NCBI GenBank assembly: GCA_019843655.1
Contig: JACDQD010000104.1
Location: 186,001-250,000, forward strand
Length of the DNA: 64,000 nt
Direction of reading: 5' to 3'
DNA from: Lethocerus indicus
Taxonomy: Eukaryota; Arthropoda; Insecta; Hemiptera; Belostomatidae
Shown: positions 28,901 to 41,684 of the stretch, one piece after another
Numbering within the stretch: the stretch's first letter is position 1
Layout: each line of letters opens with the position of its first letter
Notes under the pieces: generated by a model
Databases searched by the model: none
What the model was told of the DNA's origin: nothing
What the model saw: only the letters and a program-made list of their open reading frames with translations
Made by a program: the position numbers and the translations under genes

Positions 28901-31900
28901 TCATCTGTTCGTAGGTACACGTATACTTGTACAATCCACTTGTTGGTGGAGCTTTTTACTCTTTACTGAATGTGTAACTTTTACCTTATTTAGGCCTCCG
29001 TGTTGATTATTATATTTCATTTAGAGGTAAAATGAGGTCGCGTTCAATAAAGGTATGTTAAAGCAGCTAGTAACGGACTCAAATACATTTGTTCAGCAAT
29101 ATGTCAAGGTTTAGAGTCACTGTAGGCCCAGAAAAACGACAATTTTATTCTTAGCCCCCGAGTAGTTTGATTCCGTTATAATCCCTGTAGAGCCCTTTTT
29201 AAATACAATTAGTTAGGTTTTCATTACTGTATGGTATAGAAAAGGCCATCTATAAATGATTTTCAGTTCGTACGGTAAAATTAACTCTGGCTTGGTCGGG
29301 ACGATATTTTCTCTCTTCTTTCCGGTTGGAAAAGAGCGAAGAGCAGACAAATACCGGTGTCGGGGTCGGGGCTCGGGGCGTGTCGGCTGCCGTAGGGGCG
29401 CAAATCTGGCCGACACCGAAGCTCGAGTAGGTTGTAGCGTAGCGGGGAACACGAGAGAGAAAGAGAGATAGCGAAGTCCGGGGAGTGCAAAAAGTCTAAA
29501 AAGCGTGTAAAACCGTGACCACCTGGGTCGGGGCCCGGTCGTGATTGTGGCCGCTGAGTCGTGAGGCGGCCTCCCCCCTCTCGTGGGGCGACACAAAGCC
29601 CGCATGCCTACAACACGGCCCACCTTACCCTCACAGCTACCCTCCTCCACCGCCTACACCACTCTCTTTCTCTCTCAATCCTTGGCAATGAGTCAAGAGG
29701 CTCCTTTTTGAGTTACTATCGCTAAAGGGGTCCCCCCAGCTCTTGTTTCTGTCCGTGTCTAGGATTCGACAGAACGCACCCCACCGCAATCTCTAACCTG
29801 ACTGAGTAATGACTAAACCTATTACCGTCACATGCCCGCGAATTCCTGCCCCCTTTTGTTCGGCTAATCGTTCCTAGAAGGACCGCTAAGGGAACCGACG
29901 GTATCGATTACCAGAAGCCGGTAGGGATATGGAAGAGACAGGAAATTGCAGGAGTGATGGTGGTGATTCAACACAGTCACGGACCACCTCAACGATGCTA
30001 TGGAAATACAATAAAAAGTGGTCCTGAAAGGCACAACCGTATGTGTCAGGAACCAATTTAAAATATCCATAATACTAGTACCAAATACATGCAGTAAGAC
30101 GGAAACCTCCCCAATATCCGTATTTGAAAGTATATTGGGCACGTGTTAAAACAGCCTACGGTGAAGTTACTGGAAACGAAATTCTAGTCCTACACGTTTC
30201 TTTCCTAGGTCTTTATTTTGAATGTTTACTTATATTGGGTGCTGTCGTGTACTTTCCCGACCCTCGAGGAAAATCGTGCTCACCCGTGGGCACGACGGGT
30301 GGTGATCCACATCCGAACTTCACGCGTCCTCATCAGGGGAGTTCCCAATCTGGCCCAAGACTACCAGTACCAAATACCCGCACCGAGGAAGAGTGGAACG
30401 ACTTCGTCACCTATGTCAGCTGTTGACGGCTCGAATAATTAAGATACGACTGCAGTTGCGGATAAAAGTTGCTGCTTCTTCTCTACAAGATCTACAACAG
30501 TTCTATCCTGTGTGTTGGACATACAAGCCGAGGCGGGCTGATAGACTGGTATTCGAGATGGAAGGTGGGGACAGGAACTCGTGAAGGGAAACGGGACGGG
30601 CTAGTAAAAGCGGGTCGAAAGCGAGACCGATCGGGGGGACATAAATAACACGTACGAAAGGATGGGCGGAATGCGGGAGGACAATTTTCTAATCGGGCGT
30701 GCGCGTCTTTTAATGAGTCCTAACTAATTGAAGCTATCCCGGCCGGTACTCTAATTGTCTTATAATCCGAGCGCCGGCCAATAAGGGCGCACCTTTAATC
30801 GGCAATAACTCACGCACGCCCCCCTCAACAACTTGTTTCCTCCGCTCGGCAAACGATCCTGCTACAATTTCTCTAGTCCCATTCAGAGATCCGAGTTTAA
30901 CGATTAAGATATCAATGGGGAGTTCCGCGAGGATTTCGAAATACATTGCCTGGTTTTATGTTGTTAAGTTCAACGATGTACCATGAAAATTGCTCTAAAT
31001 TAAAAAAAACTATCTTGATGTAGCAATCAATATGTACCAATTATGTTTAACTGTAATAAAATTATAGCGAATTAAATGCGTTCAATTAATACTGAAAAAA
31101 TAAAAATCTTAATTGAACAATGTGTAGATTCTATCTGATTATCCTGAAGTAAAAGTCGTCACCTTCAGAGTTACCGTTATGACCATGAAATTCGAGGAAC
31201 GGTAGTTATCATCCGAATTCACATTACCGAAACGCCGAGGATGTAAAAAATAAATAAAATTTGTTAGTATAATTAGGAGAAAGTTACTCGGGACCGGGGC
31301 CGCTATCGCGTGATGACATTTAAAATTAGAATTATATGTAATTTTATAATTAGAGTATATTTTTTTTATAGAAAATGAAAACAGAAGACACAAAAAACCA
31401 TCGGAGATAGCTCTAATTGTAAATTCATTGGTTATTCGGTGCTTGCGCTTAACAGCTCTTTTTTATCCGTACTTTCGCTGTATATCAAAAACCGGTGCGT
31501 CGGGTGAATATACTGCGAACAAGTCATAAATGTTGCTTTTTACGAGCGCCTAATTAAAATTTTATATTTTAGTATCCGTCATTTAATCGCGTGTAAACAT
31601 GAAAGATCATTTGTTTTCAAAGTGGACGGCGGTAATTAATAGACCGCAGTTTAATCGCCGTTAACTAGAGCCGGGGAGGGGCCACGCTTTTTATTTTTCT
31701 AGGAAGCGAGAAAAGAAACAATAAAAATAAGTCGATTTCCTTTTGTTTTAAGACTTTGAAATGGTGGGTTGGTTAATTTTCAAGGGACTAATTACTCGCA
31801 TTATTGTTTAATTCACAATTAGTTTGGCCCGTAGTCCTCGGGCGCGATGTAGGCCGGATGCGATCGCGGTGCGGACTCATAACACGAGTAGAGAATATAA

Positions 31901-32304
31901 ATTAGGTTCCAGCGAGTGATACATATATCCAAAGCAATAAACATGAAAAGTGTTAGCATAAGCAAGCGTAGGCCGTATTTAGTTGTACCACCGTTTTCGG
32001 AAAGTAAGGGAGTCGGTGGGTAATAATACTGGGGATACTACGTCATTCTATTATCTGTTTTTCGAGCTTTTTAAATCTATTAGGCAAACATAAGCGCAGT
32101 AACACTATAATGCTGACATATAGCGCAAAATTTAAAAATATCTTGTACTGGGTCCGCGGGGACCCGGTTGAAAGAATGTTGAGATATATCCAAATATGCT
32201 CGCTAATAATGCTTCCCAGTATGGTATACGGGCGAGAATCGATCTGGTGCCACAGTCGGACTGAATGGCATTCGTTTGGTATTTAAGCTTTCGTACATGC
32301 AGTG

Positions 32305-32343
32305 GGAGCCGAGCTTGGAATGCGGCAGGAGCCGAGCTTGGAA
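32305..32343. repeat. Tandem direct repeat, 16-bp unit at 23-bp spacing
   Basis: The unit ggagccgagcttggaa occurs at 32305-32320 and again, identical, at 32328-32343. This indicates a recent small tandem duplication. No known element is recognised. Confidence 0.9.
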
Positions 32344-33507
32344 ATTTGTCGTCGCGGCTAATAATTAATTTTCCGGGTAATTGGCAAGTTAATGCCCGCC
32401 GTTATCGGCGCTTATTTATCTCACTGCACTCTCACGACTCCGTCCAGTCAATCACAGTTTGACAATGACTTCATCCCGATTCCTATTGGAATTGGAATAT
32501 TCTTGGTGGTACCGTGCATATAGCTTTCCCACTGTCCTCTAGGTTGGAGGTTTGGCCAAGGGCTAACACAACCCATCACCATAAAAGCTCTCGTTGTTAC
32601 GTAATTACATCAGTCGCGGCCGAGACTCTACCTAGGGTTGTAATGGCCTAATAAAAGAAAATTGGAATATGATTGTCGGAGTATATAGTATTGGATAATT
32701 TATCTTTTGTATGATTTAAACTCCGTTTCAGGGTTTGGAATATCATCTCCGTGACATTTCCTGTCTCCACTAGCCTATTTATCTTTAATATACACTGGGA
32801 CTTCAGTAACAGACTTGTTCATCGGCAAGCTTACATACCTCATTACATTTCTCAGCCCAAGCCTCATACTATGCATCGTCAGTGGTGTCAGTAAACCGTC
32901 ACAATAACACGTATAAGTATATCAATATGTTATCAACATGTTGTTCAATAGAATGTTATACTTTTGGGGTCTCCTAGAACATTTATTGTAAAAATTACCT
33001 CGGTATTTGTATTATTCATAGTACTATTTTAAAAAACGAAAACGACCATTGTACCATTCTTGTCGTCTGTCACATTCTTGGCACCAATACTGGTCCTCGA
33101 AGGATACGTCAGGAAGTGAACGGGAGACCGGACGATGAGCCGGAGTAAAACAAGCGAATAGGTTGAGATTTTTGTTTTTTTCTTTGCGATCTTGTCCAGT
33201 CCATAATTAGCGGTCGGTGCCTGCGAAAGGGTGCTACCGTTCTTGTAATCTCCGTATACCCTGAGACCGACTCCCTCTCTTTTCGTTCGAAACGACAAAG
33301 CTTTTACGAATCGCTTCTTAACTCGGGTTGGGAGCGACTTTAATTTATGCCGGCCGCGACTCCGGGGCCCGGCCACGATTTATTGGCTCTTATTCGATTC
33401 CCTTTTTTATCACGAAAAATCTTCTTCGCCGGACTCTGAGAAAGCGGTTAGTATGGGGGGAAGGTGAGGTCGGGGCGTGGAAGAATTATATTGGAAGAAA
33501 GGAGTAG

Positions 33508-33531
33508 GAGAAAGAAAGAAAGAAAGAAAGA
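33508..33531. repeat. (GAAA)n tract
   Basis: Tandem GAAA units in a purine-rich stretch that runs on to a G9 run at about 33542-33551. It is low-complexity and non-coding. Confidence 0.85.
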
Positions 33532-34342
33532 GACGATGATAGGGGGGGGGAGAGAACAGTAGAAAGAGATGGAAAGACCACTTCCCAGTCTACTTTTGTA
33601 ACCGGAGATTTTATTTTATTGTGAGCGGAACCGGTTTCGAAGGCCGCAACCTTCATCTTCCTTCGGGCGACGGAAGATTTCAATTCCTGTAAACCGAGCC
33701 TTAAGGTGCAAAACGCGTTAAATGGAGTAGCTCACGTTCGATCTTATCGGTAATGAGTGCTCGCTTATATGGGACGAGTGATTATTATTTACTACGATTA
33801 AAACGCATCGGTCCGTACCGCAAGAAAATATGAACTTATTGAATGCATGAAATCAATGCATGAATTATATTATTTTTACACGTTGTTATTCGTAAATATG
33901 TTAAATACGCCAGTACACCTTCCTAGAAAAACGTAATAGCAATAATATTATGACAATCGTAAGTCATGATCCAGACTAGTGATTTTAATAATTTTCTTTA
34001 ATTCTTTTTATACTTGAGAACCACCTGTGTCATTGATCCCGCTAAATATATTTTTATCTCAAAACAGTCGTGGCCAGAGTAAGTTAAAGCCTCTCGGCTG
34101 ACAAGTTGAAGCGGGCAAAGTGTAGAGCGGCACGGTACACTGGGTAGAAGTTAAACTACCCGCGGTCCGGATGGGGGGCGGGGTGGCTAAACTTGACGTG
34201 TATAGAAGTTGAGGGCGGTTCGCCATCCCTCTCCCCGGGGGTATAACATAACAAAGCCCCCGAGATAGTCGGGCCGATTATCTCCCGGCCGTCTCCTCTG
34301 TCCGTCTATCTACGCTTCGAAACAACAAACGGACGGGCACGG

Positions 34343-34366
34343 CCAACCCGCCACCCAACCCGCCAC
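34343..34366. repeat. 12-bp perfect tandem duplication
   Basis: ccaacccgccac occurs twice with no spacing, 37 bp before the TC microsatellite. Confidence 0.9.
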
Positions 34367-34400
34367 TTTAAACTGATGGCGGGACCTCGCCCGATTTCGC

Positions 34401-34403
<3 letters not shown>

Positions 34404-34466
<63 letters not shown>
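34404..34466. repeat. (TC)n microsatellite, 63 bp
   Basis: This is uninterrupted TC (GA on the minus strand). A 12-bp perfect tandem (ccaacccgccac twice, 34343-34366) lies just before it. A Pho/YY1-type core ATGGC is at 34376-34380. GA tracts are binding sites for GAGA-type factors in insects; a function here is only a possibility. Confidence 0.98.
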
Positions 34467-34469
<3 letters not shown>

Positions 34470-36006
34470 CCAAGGATTGAGATATCTCTAGATATCCGCC
34501 AATCTACGGATTTAATGTTTTTGTATTCTGAATGATACCACCAATGAAAATCATTATTCTCAATGTTGATACGCAGTGTAAAGTAACGGTCAACTGTTCG
34601 ACACCTGCTGTAAGGAAACGGCGAAGAAAAAAAAAAGGTGGATCCCCCCTACTATTAACGTTACTCTATAATTACTCAAAGGCAATATATTTTCTTCTTA
34701 TTGTGGAAATTATTATTATTTTCGCATTTTATCTATCGAAATTTAATCGTCTTTAGGAATTTGAAGACGGAAGTGTAACCGGTAGTCCACCCAGTAATAT
34801 CGGAGGAAGAAAATAAACGGCGAGGTCGGTTTTATTTATTCTCGGAGCGTAAACCGGAAGCCAGATGTACATCGAACCCGGTGACTGACAATAAGGGTGG
34901 GCAGGGACAGATTGGTTGGCGAATAAACTCGTGGAGGGCCCTCCCCCCTTTCCAATAAAGGAGTGTTTTTATATCGGTTTTCAACACAAGTAGCGAGCCC
35001 GGTCGTGTTGTCCATTGAGGCCGGGCGGGGGAAGTAACGAACACGGGTCCCTCGGTAACGGCGGCTAATGAGGCCACCGCGGCCCCCTGAATAAAACCTG
35101 TTTCACCGGCCTAATTTCGAATACGGCGTCCCAGCGGAGGGGCGACGACGCTTCCTAGTCCGCCGGACCCGACTTTACGACCGGCTTATATTGGACTAAC
35201 AATCAAACGGGTTGAAGAATCGATTTCCTGTGAAACCCCTACCCCCGCTCACGACCGACTAAAAATAAATGTCCGTGGAAGAATTCTTCACCGGACGAGA
35301 TGCTTATCTGGTATCTTGGAATATACTTTATTCGGCTTCTCCTCTACGTTGGCGGTGTTAACGCTGGACCATCAATACGAAGTTTTTTATTTCGGCAACA
35401 TTATACAGCCTAGATTATACAGCGAACATCATTTTGAACTAAATTAAATCGCAGTGTTGTATGAATTATATTTGAATATGGTTAGTAAGAGGTCGTATGG
35501 GGTAGGTTCCAAGAACCCTCGGAGAGATAGGTGGGGACAGTAACTTTGCCGCGAACCCCTTCGAGTGTCTCTATTGACAGTAGATTTAATTTCGTCGTTC
35601 TACCAATTTTTATTTTTTATAATCCAATCCGTGATATAGGATCCTTCCCGTTTCCGTCTGTAGGTCTTGCAGGTCTTCCACCTATAACTAGTTTGGCCGT
35701 AAGGCGGTTTAAGACGAAAACCTGTGGGAGAATATATTTTCGAGAAATATTCCGAAAACTCATGTATACTTTTTGGGGTGGACCGAAACCTTAAATGACG
35801 AATATTTCAAAGGTTAAATTTCTCTTTCCGCCGCATCCCCGTAGCCTTTGACAACGTAAACAAAAGAACATCCCGAGGCAGGGAAGTTGACAGCATAGTC
35901 TGCTTATGCGTGTCCCGCGAAGGCGGGATAGATAAATAACTAGGAAGGAAGAAGGCAGAACCCATTTTGGAATCGTGGCGAGCACATCTTTCTCTCACTC
36001 AGTCAC

Positions 36007-36053
36007 TATATATATATATATATATATAGGTGGCTCTCTCTCTCTCTCTCTCT
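36007..36053. repeat. (TA)n followed by (TC)n microsatellites
   Basis: TA alternation occupies 36007-36028 and TC alternation 36034-36053, separated by five bases. The 153-codon frame across it has Tyr-Ile and Ser-Leu repeat translation and no recognisable domain. Confidence 0.95.
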
Positions 36054-39000
36054 GCAGTCTTGACGGTTTTGTTTTGTATTCGACTTCTGTTTCCCATTGT
36101 ATAACCCTCCTGGCTGGCCGATCCGGCCGTTTCAGATGGCATTGTATTCAGATAAACCATACACACGCAACCCTTTTAAAACGTGTACAGACCTCCGCTT
36201 CTTTCCAGAGTGAATCCTTGGTCCTTTTGCGGCGTTCCCCTGAGCGCGGCCATTGTTGTCCTTTTTCTGTTTCGCGGCCCTCTTCTATTTCCCCCCTCGT
36301 CTTACTCCCACTCGCCGCTTCTTCCCTCTTCATGAGTCAAACACATTGGATAGGGGGTCATGCCGTGACTGGGGCAGTATATATCGCTTCCTCTAGTCGA
36401 CGCCATTTTTCGTTTCCCATGAATCCTGAATCTTAAGTATTATAGCCTCTGAAAGCGTCATTTTGCGATTACATACGATACCTAATCTCCTTTAGATCAT
36501 GAGTAACAATTTTCTCCTCATGTTTGTTTTTCTAAAGGAAAGAGAATTCATTTCATAAATCTACGTTTACTAAGGGATGGTACGGGATATACTTATAAAA
36601 CGATGTATTTTTAGGAATTTACTTAACAGAGATAATAATTAAATGAATAGTTGCATTGAAATATGTAAAGGAAACAGGAAATAAAAGAAATACACTCCAA
36701 AAATTCTTTCACAGCTTATTGATTAAAAATCCTTTACTGTACATAAAACAGAAACAGATAACATAACAGGTTTCTGAACATTAGGAATTATTCAAGAACG
36801 CAAAAACAATTATCGTAATTATATCTGAAATATTCATTAAATGGATGGTTAAAAATGCCTGTTTCCATTCGAAAACATCGCGGTAATGCTCGGACCGCAA
36901 GTAATCCATCACTGTCTGGGCCAGTCATTAAAATTAACAAAAAAAGAATATTTTTTATTATAATTATCGGAAATAACATGACATGTAGCACTACGCGAAA
37001 AACCGCCATAATATTCAGAATATGTAGGAAACTCTTAATTATAATAAAAAAATTTTCAACATCAAGGATGAGACGATAGATGCATTTACATTTCCGTTAC
37101 TTCTCCTCCGACCAGGCTGACGTCGAAGTTAATTACGCTGGCGGTCGCTTACAAATTGATCGCACAATTAGCCGGTTCAAATTATAGAGCGCTATAAAAT
37201 TTAATCGAGATCGCTAAGCCGCGATCAAGACATTATTACAGACGGCGTTCAACAACAGTGCTAACGGGTGAGACCACCGAGCGGGCGAATGGTCGGTCGT
37301 CGGTAGGGACCGGTCAGGCCGATTGGAAACAAATAAAAGGAAAGTGAACTTCATAAAATAATCGTCCTTTCAGAGTTCTTTTTGAGAGATACAAGGCAGG
37401 TGGAGATCCATTAATATAATGGCCGGTATAGGGCAGCCGAGATACCGTAACGCCCCAGGGCTCGACAACAGTCCCCGGAGCTTCGACCGCCCCGAATAAA
37501 TAAAACTCCGCAGATAAATTATTCATACCCGCGTCCCGCCCCCCCAACCCCCTTGATATCTGTGTTCCCATAATTGGGAGTTGTCGTTTGACTCGAAATC
37601 GTACTCCGGCCGGCTTCTTTTTTTATCCTCTCTTTTCTTCTTTTCTCCAACTTTTCGTCGTTTTTTCGTTCCTGTTTTTCGTTATCGGGACTGTCGGTTT
37701 TTAAAGCGTCGCGTCTCGCATTAGAGAGGGCCGTCATCCCTTTGCGAAACGTCTCCAACCTCCCCACGATCGCTAGCAATAATCGATAACACGAGGGCGT
37801 TCACTCGGGCTTGAAATGCGGCGGAACTTCTGAACGTGATACAAGGCTGCCGGTCAAAAACCGTTATTAATATGAAAATATTTCTGTAGTACTGTTTTTG
37901 AACGATGAATCCAAATACAGCAAAAGCAATATGCAGTATTTTAACTGAAACAATCCTTCGTTTATTCTTCTTTCCAACTTCACTTCCACCAAGACTTCTT
38001 TCCAAAAACACAAATATATGTATACATTTAAAAAAACCAGCGTTCGAAATTCTCTTCTTCTCCTTGAATTCATTATGCAGCTTTTCTTGCAATCTAATCG
38101 TGTGTGGCAATACATGTGTGTGCACTCTTGTGAAAACAGAATGAACGGACATGGTGGCGTCATTATCACTGCTCATAATGTTGTTCAGATAGCCCAATGA
38201 TCAAGTGCAGTTAGATCGAGAGATTGCGCTGGCCAACTGTTAGGGACTAAACCATAATCTTCGTCTGTTCTCGACTGGCGAAGACCGATGAAAGAATGGA
38301 TGAGGACGAATTAGGATGCGTAGACTTCACTGACTTGCAATTAGGATTAGTCATATGGGAGTGCCCCAATGTCCATCCCCTAGTACCTACTCGGTACGTG
38401 TTGCCAAGGTTACTGGTACAATATGTCTGTTGACCAGTTTATTATTGCCAGAGCGGAAAATTAGATTCAATTTCGGCCCGGAATGGCGACACTGGAATTA
38501 CGCATTACGAGGGGCGATACGACATGGGACCGCTTTCCGGGGGGAATTTAGAAAGCAGCGGGGGCCCTAAAATGGAGGTGCGGTAATGGCCGAAGAATGT
38601 CGAATGGCGATGGGGAAGCCAGAAGAACAAGGAGGCGACCCCCGCCCACAAATGGAAGGCGCATCTGGCCCCGGTGTTACCCGAGCCAACAGTGTTTTTT
38701 TTGTTAGATTTTTTTACGGAACAGATATATTTCTTACCGCATCGTCACAGGGTCCGCAGGTTTAGATGAGAACAACGGTGTTGCGGAGAAAAAAAGCCAT
38801 TTTTGGTCTTCGTACTTTTAAATTTTAAATGATCGCCCACTCGCATTTTCCATTCCCGGCCAGACTTGCGTCCGATGCTTTCCGCCAAGTCCATTACGTT
38901 TGAAAACGTTCGTCAATCGTTCTCCATATACTTATCGCCTCCATATGATCTTATCAGTCACATTACAATACATTAGATAATATTGAGTGACTTATCATTT

Positions 39001-41659
39001 GACTAAATTGTACCCGTGCTTCACCTTCCAAATCATGACATCCGCCGTGAAAACCCATGCACCAGTTCTGGCCTCATCCGTTCATCCCATGTACATCCTC
39101 CGGGGCTTAAGCGTACTGCTGGAATGCACGGAACCATTACACTGAAATATATGTAAAACACTTCAGTTACATATTGTGTGATTCAGCTACTGGCGGAACG
39201 CAATAAATACGGATAGTCCGCGAACAATAATTTCAACGATTTGAATATCATGAAAAAGGAATGAATTATTTCTTAAGATAAGTTGACATTCGGTTCGAAC
39301 ACGGGTAGAGAAATAAATTCGGGCGAACAATATTGTGCGATATAATTAACGCTGTTTTATACAACTTAATAGTATTTAAATTACTCCACGAGAGTTTTAT
39401 TAATTGCGGCCGTGTCTACTCCCCATATAACAGGCGCTGTCCGACGTTTCTTACTTTTTGTTATGCAAATCGATTTTTTCCTCCGGTTTATTGTTATTAT
39501 TTTGTTTCAAACCCACACGATCAACCTTCCGTGCTCGATGCACTTCCGTTCTCGACTAGTTAAGCCTCATATTTACGATTGTCGGCTGCTGGACGTTTCC
39601 CTTGAAAATCTCATTTCGCGACTTAATGCCACGCACTCGCTCCATCTCTCCACCACCGGCGTCGGATTATTTTTGCCCTCCTATCGCTCACGAAGTAACT
39701 TACCGATACAAAAACGGTTCTACAAATATAATTACTTCTGTCAGCTTATATTTCATAATACCGCATTATGCATTATATAATCATTGGTTAATGGTATCAT
39801 CAATCATTTTTAAATTCTTTATAGTGTTTAAAGATACCAATACAGAAAAGGAAAAATAATGGTGTCCACTATTCAATTAATGATAAGGTAAATAGTTCAT
39901 TTGTAGGAATATACCCCAAATAATTCACGATCAGATACCGACTCCATATATCTGTTGTGTCTAACATGAAGAAAACGTTAGAAAATATGTTAGGGAATAG
40001 ATTATTCGAAAGCGGCGTGTGTTGAACTGATTAACAGCGATATCCGGCAGGTGCTGTCGGTGGCGAGGGGAGCGGGCAGCACGTAAACAAAGGGAAGTTT
40101 GTAGTCGTAAAACCAAAGGGTGCAAAGCCTCAAAGAAGCGGGAGGAATTCGAGGCCTAAAAAATAGTCGAATCCAAATTCCGAGCCTCCCCTAAAGAACA
40201 TAGGATTGACATATAAGGGTGGTGGAATTTCATCTAACTTGCAGACAAGTAAGGAACACTCATTAACGCTTCTTTCTCATAAGACAGGAATATATTTCTT
40301 TTGTGGCACTTTGAAATGGTCATGCACTTTGCACCGTGTTCCGCTTTAATTCAGCAAACCTATTATAATCAACTTGATGCGTGTGTTAGGTGAGAAACGA
40401 ATTTCAATTTGCAGATATATCGACAGTAAAATTTTGAAACCAAATTCTTCATTCATTCCTGTGTCCAAAAGAATTGGTTTCACTTCATTCATAAATACAC
40501 ACGTCCTTGAAACATAGGAAATAGGTGTCGAACCTGTTTCTACTGGCGTGTCAAACAATTGAAAAGTTATATTTCTTAATTTATTAACATGTTGATAGGT
40601 TGGGGTGGCTCACTGTTGCTGTTTCGCTAATATCGAAAGAGTTCGACGCTCTGTTTCAAAAGAGATATTAGAGTACCGAATCCGAAGAACTAAAGGAGAC
40701 ACTATTATTCCATCATAAGATCCGAAATACCGTCGATAAACCCTTTCTTTACAATACTAACTATGAATTTTCATGACTTCTTCAAGCAGCCATCCCCCGG
40801 ATTGAAATGAGCCGCCATTAGACGGTCGGTGGAGCGTAGGTGCGGCGAGTGAATGACGCACACGGGGCGAGCTCAAAGATAGCTAGCAGCGGGGTGGGGG
40901 ACCGGCCCGACTATGCGCTGATTTATATCAACATAGAATCGAGAGATATATCATTGATACTTAAGATTCAAACCGGCGAGCGCTCGCCCCCAAGGACTGA
41001 AGAAACCGGTTGAAGCATAAAACGGTTCCATTACCCGGAGCGGAGTGGGGCCGCTCCCCGACGGCATATGACTCCGAGACGGCATTCTTCCACGACCATC
41101 TTCGCCCCTTCTAACAATATTTTCCGAAAATAAATATTATTCCATGTCTAAAATACTGCCAAATTGATATCGTTGAAAAAAAGACCATTGCAAGACCCAT
41201 TGCAAGTATATTCTGTTGGGAATTGAGAATAGTAGAATTCTATTAAACTAACGATATCTGGATAGATAGTGTCATAAATTATATTTGAAGACGAAGTGTT
41301 AAATTAAGCGCAATGTTGCGTAAGAACTTCCCCTTGCGAAGCGGCCGATACACACTTGATGTGAAGATATAATAGGAAATAACTTCTGTTTTTCGTAATA
41401 AATATTTGAATGAGCTAGAATAAATCTGCTTGATATTACATTGTGAACATTCGAAGTGAGATTTATTGGGATTTTGTATTCGTTCCAATGTTAACTTCAG
41501 CCCATTAACTGCGTTTCTATTGCGCTGGCGCGCTCTTTTTTGTACTCCGACGGGTAGAGTATTCTAGGGTCTTTCCGTGTAGCGCTTTCATTGGGCAGGA
41601 TAGGGGATCCCGCGTGGGCAGTTGGAGGAGAGTGCCGGGGAAAGAGGTAAAGGGAGAGA

Positions 41660-41684
41660 GGGAGGGAGGGAGGGAGGGAGGGAG
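41660..41684. repeat. (GGGA)n tract
   Basis: Tandem GGAG units sit inside a longer purine-rich stretch (about 41630-41695). Multiple GGG runs give it G-quadruplex potential on the plus strand. A YY1/Pho consensus match (CGCCATCTT) lies 200 bp further on, at 41884-41892. Confidence 0.9.

Larger units (their letters stand above)
11132..34342. other. Gene-free flank, middle part
   Basis: Alternating AT-rich and moderately GC-rich sequence. Longest frames are 160 codons (13550-14032, minus), 145 codons (29213-29650, minus) and 123 codons (28477-28848, minus). None has recognisable motifs, and those in GC-rich blocks have mirror frames on the other strand, the mark of chance openness. It holds the TA, G-rich and palindrome features listed separately. 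Confidence 0.6.

Noticed and set aside
29213..29650. 145-codon minus-strand frame in a GC-rich block
   Set aside because: Arg/Pro-rich translation with open mirror frames on the other strand; no domain recognised.
37721..38197. 158-codon minus-strand frame considered as a transposase remnant
   Set aside because: I see no catalytic DD(E/D) spacing or helix-turn-helix motif, and no inverted repeats around it.
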